A DNA stretch of 7,833 bases, from NCBI GenBank assembly GCA_029548025.1, contig JAKPOE010000240.1, positions 1-7,833 on the forward strand, in the 5' to 3' direction. The DNA is from Spirochaetota bacterium. Lineage in GTDB: Bacteria > Spirochaetota > UBA4802 > UB4802. A program made the translations under genes and the position numbers. This document shows positions 1 through 5,805 of this stretch, one piece after another (within the stretch, counting starts at the first letter, position 1; each line of letters begins with the position of its first letter). The notes under the pieces are model-generated. The model searched no databases and had not been told where the DNA came from. It was given only the letters and a program-made list of their open reading frames with translations.

Positions 1-207
1 ACCAAGACCTACGCCTCCACCCCAGCAGCCATAGGTTTCTCTGTCGCATACTGCTACTTTTCCTTTAGCTGCCGACGCTAACAGCCACATCACACATCCC
101 CATTTGCCTTTTTTAAAGCTAATAGCCTTCTCTGGCTTTTCGTCAGTCCATACAATTGCTACGGGCTGATATTTCAGATTTAATGCTCTGGCAATCTTGC
201 TTTCCAT
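1..207 (-). CDS. DUF169 family protein, N-terminal part only (cut by the left edge)
   Basis: Read on the minus strand, this frame is open from the start codon to the window edge and gives 69 residues. Recognisable segments are PVAIVWTDEKPE, FKKGKWGCVMWLLASAAKG and the glycine-rich CDRETYGCWGGGVGLG. This succession (a P-V-A-I strand, K-W-G-C, A-A-A-K-G, then D-R-E-T-x-G-C-x-G-G-G) is what I know from the N-terminus of DUF169 (COG2043) proteins, which are uncharacterised and frequent in anaerobes and archaea. Two conserved-looking cysteines flank the glycine-rich stretch. Two ATG codons are adjacent (208-210 and 205-207); the second is preferred because a GGGGG purine tract lies five bases upstream of it. 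The remainder, probably more than 150 residues, lies outside the window. Biochemical role unknown. Confidence 0.8.
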   Translation of the reverse strand, partial: MESKIARALNLKYQPVAIVWTDEKPEKAISFKKGKWGCVMWLLASAAKGKVAVCDRETYGCWGGGVGLG

Positions 208-490
208 CATTACCCCCGTTGTACCATTTTGTGATAGTTTGCAAATTCATTGTATAGCTATCATTATCGTAGTGTATAAGTATATCGTTTTCCTGTTATG
301 TTTTCATGCTTTTTTTTAAACGGGCATACCGTCTTTTGCATCTCCTTTAACCACAGTACAACAAATAGTAAACAACTATTGTTGAAATGAAGTAGTTCAT
401 TTACTGATTGCACCAAAACTATTGTATCAAATACTTATGTAAATAAATTAATATTTATTATTTTTCATAACCGCTTGTGCAGTACCACGA

Positions 491-541
491 TTAAGCCAAT
501 GTATCATTAATATTTGTAAAAGCTATGATGCATTGGCATAA
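491..541. repeat. 51-bp inverted repeat (long stem-loop)
   Basis: The left arm GCCAATGTATCAT (495-507) and right arm ATGATGCATTGGC (525-537) are complementary over 13 positions, with one G-T wobble. The stem extends by TTA/TAA (491-493 with 539-541) across one A-A mismatch, giving about 16 pairs around a 17-base loop. No T-run follows the stem on either strand; on the plus strand a run of A follows. It therefore does not look like an intrinsic terminator for either direction. Possible identities are an intergenic repeat, a miniature element or a structured RNA segment. Nothing in this window duplicates it. Confidence 0.65.
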
Positions 542-646
542 AAAAAAGTTGGTAAAGAACAATTGATAGCATGGCGTGAGTTGTCATCCAAATGTAATAA
601 AAATATGTTAAACACAAACCCCATTAGCCGTGTCATCTTTGCAGCC

Positions 647-728
647 TGTCATTCTGAGCGAAGCGAAGAATCTCGTCATCACATAAAACAATAAATTCTT
701 CGGTTGCTGGTGCTCCATCAGAATGACA
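647..728. repeat. Palindromic dispersed-repeat element (TGTCATTCTGAGCGAAGCG type)
   Basis: An 82-bp unit ends in perfect 11-bp inverted repeats, TGTCATTCTGA (647-657) and TCAGAATGACA (718-728). A second, inner 7-bp pair is GAAGAAT (665-671) with ATTCTTC (695-701). The left arm continues GCGAAGC after the outer repeat, while the right arm is diverged between the two stems. From memory, the string TGTCATTCTGAGCGAAGCG followed by GAAGAATC is a recurrent intergenic palindrome in many bacterial genomes, often in multiple copies. No target-site duplication is visible at the borders and it encodes no protein. Only one copy lies in this window, so repetitiveness within this genome is inferred. Confidence 0.7.
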
Positions 729-812
729 CTATTGCGTAGAAATTATCCATGGGCGGCTTACGGCTACCCATAGGGAGTGAAAATTATACAATCCGGAAAC
801 GATGATAGGGGA

Positions 813-1125
813 TGTCTAAAAAGTAATAAACATACGACATAATACAAAATGAGTTGAGAACATAATGTTCACATAAAGTTTCAATGAGAAATGAAAATAG
901 TAAACACTACACGACATCGTTGTTAAGGCAGGCGAGGAAGCCCGTTGTGTACCCGCCATGGAACGGATATATGGGAGGCAATGAAGGCACACCGCCGTAT
1001 GAGGTGGTTCAACAGTGTTTATAAAGAAGTAAAGATGAGCAAACAATAACGATTCTACTATGGTTTAATAGGGATATGTATTTGTGTTTGTTAACAATGG
1101 GGCTGTAAAAATCAACTTTTAGACA
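813..1125. mobile_element. Possible insertion relic: short inverted ends around a GC-richer core
   Basis: TGTCTAAAAAGT (813-824, plus strand) is mirrored by TGTCTAAAAGTT on the minus strand (1125 down to 1114), sharing nine identical bases and more with one gap. Ends of the form TGTCTAAAA resemble insertion-sequence termini, but nine bases in AT-rich DNA can arise by chance. Between them, counting gives 62 of 120 G+C at 901-1020 against 15 of 60 (841-900) and 17 of 60 (1021-1080), a sharp step. Inside the island a plus-strand frame ending at 1022 (start about 884) reads MRNENSKHY, ending ARKPVVYPPWNGYMGGNEG then TPPYEVVQQCL. It looks protein-like but is only about 46 codons. A decayed transposon, a fragment of a structured RNA or retroelement, or a gene scrap are all possible. 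Confidence 0.25.
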
Positions 1126-1260
1126 GCTTCGCCGGGACCAGGTTAATAGTGCTGTTTGGGTTTTCAAAGGAAGATTTATTATTGATGAGCAAATACCTGT
1201 GAAACCACGATGATATAAAGGAACTATCGCACAAATCATGGTACTATCAATGATTACTGA

Positions 1261-1899
1261 TTAATCAATTGTTACACCGGTAATATATTCTTTATCATCA
1301 ATGGTTATAAAAAATGAAAAAGGTTTTGTTATCGATAGTTTTTTAAATCTGTCGCCCTGAACCAGTAGCAGGCACGCATCGTGAAGCAGTTCACATATTT
1401 TGATTATTGTTAACGTTTGAGCCATTTGGAAAGCTATTGTTTCTAGCATTTCTTCATCTGAAGCAACGTCAAATAAAACATCAGACATCTCATCAATGTC
1501 GCAACCTCCCAGTTCATGGAAGATAGCCTTGCCAAATTGTACCTCGTTATATAGCGGGATGTTACATTCGGGTAGCAGTATATTAGATGGTTTTGTGTAT
1601 GATTTGATTATACTATATGAATCATATGCTGAGGCAAACACTATTGAAGGAATAAAAGAATCTGCATTGCTGTATAGTTTTAAAGTTATAGACTGAATTG
1701 GATTATTATTTTGTTTTGATGCATATAATGTAACGGTATTGCCAAGTTCATTGGTAATCATAAACATAAAATCCTGATCATCTATTGATAAAAGATTGCT
1801 TAAAAAATTTTTTATTTTTTGCATCTCGGGATGTTGCAAGAGCTGTTCATATTTTTCTTCAAATATTTTTTTAAAAGGATTTTGTGTCATATTGTTCAT
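1261..1899 (-). CDS. Hypothetical protein, 212 aa, cytoplasmic, family not recognised
   Basis: The start is well supported: GGAGAGG lies five bases before the ATG (1897-1899), and the frame ends in TAA at 1261-1263. The predicted protein begins MNNMTQNPFKKIFEEKYEQL, a charged helical N-terminus of about 40 residues, followed by alternating hydrophobic and polar stretches suggestive of beta strands (about 43-105). A strongly acidic segment GGCDIDEMSDVLFDVASDEE comes next (about 132-151), then a hydrophobic helix (IAFQMAQTLTIIKICELLHDAC, split here by no obvious break), and a short C-terminal beta-like tail. There is no signal peptide, membrane span or catalytic motif that I recognise. It stands alone, with long noncoding DNA on both sides and no neighbour in the same direction nearby. 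A role cannot be assigned; the codon pattern and clean ribosome binding site make it a real gene rather than a chance frame. Confidence 0.8.
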   Translation of the reverse strand: MNNMTQNPFKKIFEEKYEQLLQHPEMQKIKNFLSNLLSIDDQDFMFMITNELGNTVTLYASKQNNNPIQSITLKLYSNADSFIPSIVFASAYDSYSIIKSYTKPSNILLPECNIPLYNEVQFGKAIFHELGGCDIDEMSDVLFDVASDEEMLETIAFQMAQTLTIIKICELLHDACLLLVQGDRFKKLSITKPFSFFITIDDKEYITGVTID

Positions 1900-2489
1900 G
1901 ATAACCTCTCCATAATTTTTTTTAAACTCTTAATTATGACATTAGTGTGGTATAATTGCTTATAATTTAATTCATAACATTGATAGCACAACATGCTTGC
2001 CAGATATTCCATCAAGCTATTTATTAAAAATTTATCATAATTACATTAACATTTTAATAAATGAGTTTAGCAAGCAATTAATAAATAGTAGCTATTATAG
2101 CAAATAAAATTTCACATAAAATTCATGTTTATTTTTTTAGCGTTCGTTATAAAAGGTTGATGTAAAAGTAAGATGCTCAAAGATAAGCTTATGCACTTCA
2201 CTGCCTGCTTTGTGTCATGCAGTAATGATTTCATTGTGTTTTCATTGACATAGCCTTAATATACTCAGTGACTTCCAGAAGATGTAATGAATTGAGTTAT
2301 TAAACATCACTGCGATAAAGGAAACTATGCTTCAATGCAGGATCAAAACAACAGTGCATTCCATTATCACCTTCACCTGTCATTTTCGGATTATGTATAA
2401 TACACAATAACTATCGCCCAACCCTTTGCAATTTTTATTTTTAAAAAAAAATAATACACTGATAATTGAAAAGCCAGGAATTTATTGTT

Positions 2490-2498
2490 TGGTATAAT
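2490..2498 (+). promoter_or_regulatory. Candidate extended -10 promoter upstream of the radical SAM gene
   Basis: TGGTATAAT is a perfect TATAAT preceded by the TGN extension. No good -35 box lies at the standard distance (TTGAAA at 2466-2471 is 21 bases away, too far). Initiation here would give a leader of about 140 bases, containing an imperfect hairpin at about 2507-2535 (TGCT, TCATA pairing with TATGA, AGCA). It is one of two candidates for this gene. Confidence 0.35.
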
Positions 2499-2588
2499 CA
2501 TAAGTATGCTGATGTCATAATTTCTATGATAAGCACAAAAATATATTGCCAAAAATTGTTTGCTTATTTAATGTCCATAGAATATGAA

Positions 2589-2610
2589 ATGCTATAGCAT
2601 AAACTATAAT
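2589..2610 (+). promoter_or_regulatory. 12-bp perfect palindrome next to a TATAAT box
   Basis: ATGCTATAGCAT (2589-2600) is a perfect 12-bp palindrome, followed four bases later by TATAAT (2605-2610). The palindrome would lie in the spacer region of a promoter whose start would be near 2617, about 28 bases before the radical SAM ATG. There is no recognisable -35 box, which would be compatible with activator dependence. The regulator is unknown and the function is inferred from position only. Confidence 0.3.
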
Positions 2611-2644
2611 GAGAATATCAAATTGAAACGATAAAAGGAAGATC

Positions 2645-4210
2645 ATGAAAGTATTGCTTATCAATCCCCCATATCCCTTTGAAGAGGCGCCATCACCTCC
2701 GTTTGGATTAATGGCCCTTGCCGCATTCCTTGAAGCACAGGGCATTGAAGTAAAAATAGAAGATTATATTGTAAACAGGTTTACACCAGAGCGTGCTTCT
2801 GATGTTGTGTCGCAGTTTGCACCGGATGTTGTTGGTTCAACAGGCGTTACCATGAATATCAAAAAAGCTCTTTCCATAGTAAAAGTATATAAAGAGTTAG
2901 ATAAGGATATAGTAACAGTTCTGGGTGGACCTCATGTAACCTTTGATGCGCATGCCATTCTTCACAATTATCCATTTGTCGATGTGATTGTGAGAGGTGA
3001 GGGTGAAGCCACCTTCCACGAATTTTTGCAACATTTACATTCAATAAGCGCTTATGGGGCTATTAAGGGAATTTCTTATCGGGATAAGGATAATGATATT
3101 GTTCATAATCCAATACGGGAATTTATACCTGATATCAATATACTCCCTTTCCCGGCACGGCATCTGGCTGAGCTATCCAAATATCGGGCGTTAGGGTTCC
3201 CAATAAATATGATGACCTCACGTGGATGTCCGTTTAACTGCATTTTTTGTGTTGGCAGCAAGATGGTTGGAAGAAAGGTGCGTTATTTTGAAACACATCG
3301 TGTTGTGGATGAATTTGAACAGTTAGCGGCGATGAAATTTAAACAGATAAATGTTGTAGATGATCTTTTTACATCGAATAAAAGCCGTTGTATTGAGGTT
3401 TGCAACGAGATTAAAAGGCGCGGGATTGACCACCCATGGACTGCATTTGCCCGGGTTGATACCGTTAATGAAGAGCTTTTAACCTACATGAGGGATGCTG
3501 GCTGTACCATGCTTTGTTTTGGAATTGAAAGTGGAAATCAGGAAATTCTGGATAAAGTGAAGAAAAAGATTACACTGGAAAAGTGTCAGAAAGCTGTTGA
3601 GGCATGCCGAAAAGTGGGAATTAGCCCAATGACATCGTATATACTGGGTTTGCCTGGTGAAACAGAAGAAACCATGAAGAAGACAATACAGTTTGCTAAG
3701 GAATTGAGTGATAATTATGGTTTCCATGTTCTGGCACCATTTCCCGGAACCGAGGTTCGTGAAATGAAGGATTACTATGGGATTGAAATTTTAACGGATG
3801 ATTGGGACTTGTATGATGCAAACAGAGCAGTCTCAGTTACCCCTGATGTAAGCGCTAATAAAATTAATGAAATTGTTGATGTGTTTAATGGCAGTATCAG
3901 GGAATACATATTGTCGTTGGGTGAAAAGCAAAATCGTGGCGAGTCATTAACGCAGGATGAACAGAATTTAATAGGCAATATACGTTCTTTTGAGATAGCT
4001 CGCGATATCATTTTAGAACGATTGATTGAAAATCACCCCGGGATTGCAAATGGTGCACCAATCGATGTTGCCCATGAATTGACCGAATATCTTTCAGCAA
4101 CATTGCCTTTTCCCAAAGATGAATTATCACGGGAAGTGGAACGCCTTATACAACTTGATTGTTTACAATTTAAATATCAGGACAATAGATTGTATCCGCA
4201 GTGGACATAA
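2645..4210 (+). CDS. B12-binding-domain radical SAM protein, 521 aa
   Basis: The start has AAGGA five to six bases upstream. Residues 1-140 form a cobalamin-binding-type Rossmann domain: LLINPPYP, then PPFGLMALAAFLE, the LGGPHVTF strand-loop (93-100) and VRGEGEATFHEFL. The D-x-H-x-x-G cobalamin-ligand motif is absent, as in many members of this family. Residues about 186-400 form the radical SAM core: TSRGCPFNCIFC supplies Cys195, Cys199 and Cys202 for the 4Fe-4S cluster. It is followed by VVDDLFTSN, CFGIESGNQEILDKV and SYILGLPGET, typical of the BchE-like group. About 120 further C-terminal residues are helical and unassigned. The family cleaves SAM reductively to start methylation, cyclisation or other radical chemistry. 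Substrate cannot be told; no biosynthetic neighbours are present, so it appears to be transcribed alone. Confidence 0.92.
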   Translation: MKVLLINPPYPFEEAPSPPFGLMALAAFLEAQGIEVKIEDYIVNRFTPERASDVVSQFAPDVVGSTGVTMNIKKALSIVKVYKELDKDIVTVLGGPHVTFDAHAILHNYPFVDVIVRGEGEATFHEFLQHLHSISAYGAIKGISYRDKDNDIVHNPIREFIPDINILPFPARHLAELSKYRALGFPINMMTSRGCPFNCIFCVGSKMVGRKVRYFETHRVVDEFEQLAAMKFKQINVVDDLFTSNKSRCIEVCNEIKRRGIDHPWTAFARVDTVNEELLTYMRDAGCTMLCFGIESGNQEILDKVKKKITLEKCQKAVEACRKVGISPMTSYILGLPGETEETMKKTIQFAKELSDNYGFHVLAPFPGTEVREMKDYYGIEILTDDWDLYDANRAVSVTPDVSANKINEIVDVFNGSIREYILSLGEKQNRGESLTQDEQNLIGNIRSFEIARDIILERLIENHPGIANGAPIDVAHELTEYLSATLPFPKDELSREVERLIQLDCLQFKYQDNRLYPQWT

Positions 4211-4270
4211 AGTTTGTTAAAGAACCATTGAAATAGATAACATGATTGTATGTATATTCTGCAAAAAAGG

Positions 4271-4302
4271 GGAACATCTACTACTTTTAGTATAGATATT
4301 CC
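4271..4302 (+). terminator. Candidate terminator after the radical SAM gene
   Basis: GGAACATCTA, a bulged C and TACT pair with AGTATAGATATTCC around a TTT loop, giving about 13 pairs with one C-A mismatch and one bulge. It is preceded by AAAAAAGG and followed by only TTTA, so the U-tract is weak. It lies 60 bases after the stop codon at 4210. A symmetrical A-run/T-run arrangement could make it bidirectional. Confidence 0.4.
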
Positions 4303-4340
4303 TTTATGGTCATAAGCATAGGGAATGTGTTTTATTATCT

Positions 4341-4370
4341 TTGCAATAATATTATAAATAATAATATAGT
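4341..4370 (+). promoter_or_regulatory. Candidate promoter for the tandem-RHH gene
   Basis: TTGCAA (4341-4346) and TATAGT (4365-4370) are separated by 18 bases, a fair match to a housekeeping promoter. An inverted repeat GTAAT/ATTAC (4369-4373 with 4379-4383) overlaps the -10 box and the likely start site, where a repressor would block initiation. In such AT-rich DNA the match is only moderately informative. Confidence 0.3.
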
Positions 4371-4413
4371 AATGAATGATTACCATTGTTAGTTAACATC
4401 GCTATATGTGACA

Positions 4414-4437
4414 GTGAGGAAACATTGCAATGCTCAC
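4414..4437. promoter_or_regulatory. Nested palindrome in the leader of the tandem-RHH gene
   Basis: GTGAG (4414-4418) pairs with CTCAC (4433-4437), and between them lies the perfect 10-bp palindrome CATTGCAATG (4423-4432). It sits 55 bases before the start codon at 4492. It could be an operator for autoregulation by the RHH protein or a hairpin in the mRNA leader. No direct evidence distinguishes these. Confidence 0.3.
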
Positions 4438-4491
4438 CAAAAAAAATCACATAATGACAATGGGAAATAATTCTATTTTTAGAGGTGACAG

Positions 4492-4968
4492 ATGAATTGT
4501 GAAACAACAACATGTATTTCTCATGAACACCTGCATCGTTTAAAACAATATTCTTTGTTGTATAATCTGAGTGTTAGTGAATTGATAACATTGCTCGTAC
4601 GATTTGCAGCACAAAATAAAAAGATGCAATTTATTGCAGATAGAAAAATTCAATACAGGGAAAGGAGAGGTAGCGATAGCTGGCAGCGTTTACATATTGT
4701 GCTTAAACCATTTGATTATGAAATTTTTTTAGATGCCAAAAAGCTTTTTAAGATGTCTGTTGCCATGATGATTGAATTTTGTATTGATAATTTTCTATTT
4801 GAATGTATTGAAAATACAATAAAAAAACAAAATACCGATAACTATCTATATGGAAGCTATCATTATGAATTTACAACTGAAGATGGCGTTGATAGCTACC
4901 ATGTTTACTGGGGAATACCGCTGAAAATACTGAAAAAAATCCTTATGACACAACAATTACGTCAGTAA
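4492..4968 (+). CDS. Putative DNA-binding protein with two ribbon-helix-helix units, 158 aa
   Basis: AGAGGTG lies four bases before the ATG, and the gene ends in TAA at 4966-4968. Residues about 5-42 read as one RHH unit: strand TTTCIS, helix HEHLHRLKQYSLLY, turn NLS, helix VSELITLLVRFAAQN. Residues about 65-105 repeat the same order: strand QRLHIVLKP, helix DYEIFLDAKKLFK, turn MS, helix VAMMIEFCIDNFLFECI. The shared pattern is a short strand, a helix of about 13 residues, and an N/K-x-S-V turn entering a hydrophobic helix. RHH repressors of the CopG/Arc type normally dimerise to make one DNA-binding unit, so two copies in one chain could form a single-chain pseudodimer. The C-terminal 50 residues carry an aromatic segment (YLYGSYHYEF, SYHVYWG) of unknown role. 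The gene stands alone and converges on a methyltransferase. The RHH assignment is by pattern only. Confidence 0.72.
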   Translation: MNCETTTCISHEHLHRLKQYSLLYNLSVSELITLLVRFAAQNKKMQFIADRKIQYRERRGSDSWQRLHIVLKPFDYEIFLDAKKLFKMSVAMMIEFCIDNFLFECIENTIKKQNTDNYLYGSYHYEFTTEDGVDSYHVYWGIPLKILKKILMTQQLRQ

Positions 4969-4970
4969 GG
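4933..4970 (-). terminator. Intrinsic terminator of the DUF4015-methyltransferase pair, inside the opposing gene
   Basis: On the minus strand CCTTA, a bulged C and TGAC pair with GTCATAAGG (nine pairs, loop of about 11), followed immediately by ATTTTTTT (4940 down to 4933). This is a good rho-independent terminator for transcripts ending after the methyltransferase stop at 4996. It lies within the last codons of the convergent tandem-RHH gene. Confidence 0.65.
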
Positions 4971-4988
4971 TGGTTGATCCCCTTTTTT
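4967..4988 (+). terminator. Intrinsic terminator of the tandem-RHH gene
   Basis: AAGG, a bulged T and GG pair with CCCCTT around the loop TTGAT, and the stem runs directly into a T-tract ending at 4988. The hairpin begins inside the TAA stop codon. It shares bases 4967-4970 with the minus-strand terminator hairpin, so the two foldings are mutually exclusive in a plus-strand transcript. Confidence 0.55.
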
Positions 4989-4995
4989 AAGCTAT

Positions 4996-5805
4996 TTATT
5001 TAACTGCCTTTATCATCAGGGTTACCGCGAAATGCTTTAACCATGGCATTGTTGTATTTGCCTTTTTCTCTATTGCATCTGAAATGGCTCGTAACCTCTT
5101 ATGATAGCGACGGGGTATGATTATATAATGCCATGTCCATGGTGTATGAAAATTCCATGGCGGCCTGAATTCATGTGCAGAAATTTCAACATTGCTGAAT
5201 AGGCTATTGCATATTTTTTTTATTTCACCAATCCTGTAAAAACGCATCCGGATTGGGTCTTTGTAGCGGAATACATTAATGCTAATAACCTGTAAAAAAC
5301 TCATTAAAAGATTTTCAGGAGCAAATCGTGATGGTACACGTATATATGCCGCTCCACCTGGCTTTAATACCCTGTGTATCTCCTTTATTACTTTTTTGCC
5401 ATTGTCCTTTGAAAGATGCTGTAACACTAACAGAGAATATACCGTATCAAATGTATTATCTTTAAATGGCAATGATGTGCCATCACCTCCTACCAGTGGA
5501 GTGGGAAGGTGGTGATAGTTACAGTGGTTTTTTGCAGCTATAAGCATCTGCTGTGATATATCAAGCCCAACAGCATCCCTGGTAATCGAGCGCACAGGCT
5601 TCAATACACGTCCCCATCCACATCCTAAATCAAGTATTCGTTCATCGGTTTTTACCGCAAAGGGGGGTGGTGCATCTAATAAATTACCGTAGTAATCGGT
5701 CAGGACTGCTTCAAGCCCTAAAGTAATAAATGGTGCATCTTTAATGGCACCATTATCCCATACCTTTATATAATCATTGAAAAAATGTTTATCCTTAACT
5801 ATCAT
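4996..5805 (-). CDS. Class I SAM-dependent methyltransferase, 269 aa
   Basis: The protein has the Methyltransf_11/25-type core. Motif I is ILDLGCGWG (57-65), the acidic residue ending strand 2 is in GLDIS (80-84), then GGDGTSLPFKDNTFD (106-120), SLLVLQHL and LKPGG (147-151). These positions bind S-adenosylmethionine. The C-terminal third (about 165-269) is basic and rich in aromatics, including RPPWNFHTPWTWHYIIIP, and may form the acceptor site or contact membrane. The acceptor is not identifiable. The ATG overlaps the upstream stop codon as ATGA, with AAGGA inside the upstream gene about ten bases before it, so it is probably translationally coupled to the DUF4015 gene. A terminator follows on the same strand at 4933-4970. 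Related proteins methylate quinones, lipids or small molecules, but nothing here selects one. Confidence 0.9.
   Translation of the reverse strand: MIVKDKHFFNDYIKVWDNGAIKDAPFITLGLEAVLTDYYGNLLDAPPPFAVKTDERILDLGCGWGRVLKPVRSITRDAVGLDISQQMLIAAKNHCNYHHLPTPLVGGDGTSLPFKDNTFDTVYSLLVLQHLSKDNGKKVIKEIHRVLKPGGAAYIRVPSRFAPENLLMSFLQVISINVFRYKDPIRMRFYRIGEIKKICNSLFSNVEISAHEFRPPWNFHTPWTWHYIIIPRRYHKRLRAISDAIEKKANTTMPWLKHFAVTLMIKAVK

Larger units (their letters stand above)
211..1260. other. Gene-poor region of about 1 kb with repeats and possible relics
   Basis: No reading frame here has a good start, a ribosome binding site and protein-like composition together. It holds a perfect 7-bp inverted repeat (385-391 with 396-402), a 51-bp inverted repeat (491-541), a palindromic dispersed-type element (647-728) and a GC-richer island (about 901-1020). 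A 25-codon minus-strand frame (264-341) begins with ATG directly abutting AAAGGAG; that spacing is too short for good initiation, so it is not called as a gene. Two minus-strand frames of about 76 codons (816-1046 and 1009-1239) look like noise: no ribosome binding site and low-complexity content. The leader and promoter of the DUF169 gene should lie in roughly 211-300 but no convincing boxes were seen. Confidence 0.6.
1900..2644. other. Intergenic region of about 745 bp, very AT-rich
   Basis: This divergent region separates the minus-strand 212-aa gene from the plus-strand radical SAM gene, so it should hold promoters for both. No gene is supported. An 11-bp inverted repeat CTATTTATTAA (2017-2027) with TTAATAAATAG (2078-2088) is present, but such AT-only repeats are expected by chance. 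On the minus strand around 2240-2400 there are short interrupted frames, for example one reading LLEVTEYIKAMSMKTQ before a stop, that could be remnants of a decayed gene. They are too short to call. No tRNA-like fold or cobalamin-riboswitch B12 box was seen upstream of 2645. Confidence 0.6.

Noticed and set aside
264..341. Small minus-strand frame of 25 codons beginning next to AAAGGAG
   Set aside because: The Shine-Dalgarno-like tract directly abuts the ATG with no spacer, and the peptide resembles nothing I know.
901..1030. Group II intron domain V-like string (GCCGTATGAGG)
   Set aside because: The following bases do not pair back to form the domain V hairpin and no reverse transcriptase frame is present, so it is kept only as an open option for the island.
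1099..1127. Hairpin GCTGT-AAAA / TTTT-AG-ACAGC as a terminator of the 212-aa gene
   Set aside because: No T-tract follows on the minus strand and it lies about 130 bases beyond the stop codon.
816..1239. Two overlapping minus-strand frames of about 76 codons
   Set aside because: No ribosome binding site, erratic composition rich in C, H, S and Y, mutual overlap in different frames, and no recognisable motif.
2017..2088. 11-bp inverted repeat CTATTTATTAA / TTAATAAATAG as a regulatory or terminator structure
   Set aside because: The arms are almost only A and T in AT-rich DNA with a 50-base gap and no T-run, so chance is an adequate explanation.
2500..2644. Cobalamin riboswitch upstream of the B12-type radical SAM gene
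   Set aside because: The leader lacks a B12 box and is too short and AT-rich for the conserved core.
4492..5805. Toxin-antitoxin pair formed by the RHH protein and the methyltransferase
   Set aside because: The genes converge rather than share an operon, the methyltransferase belongs with the DUF4015 gene, and neither resembles a toxin.
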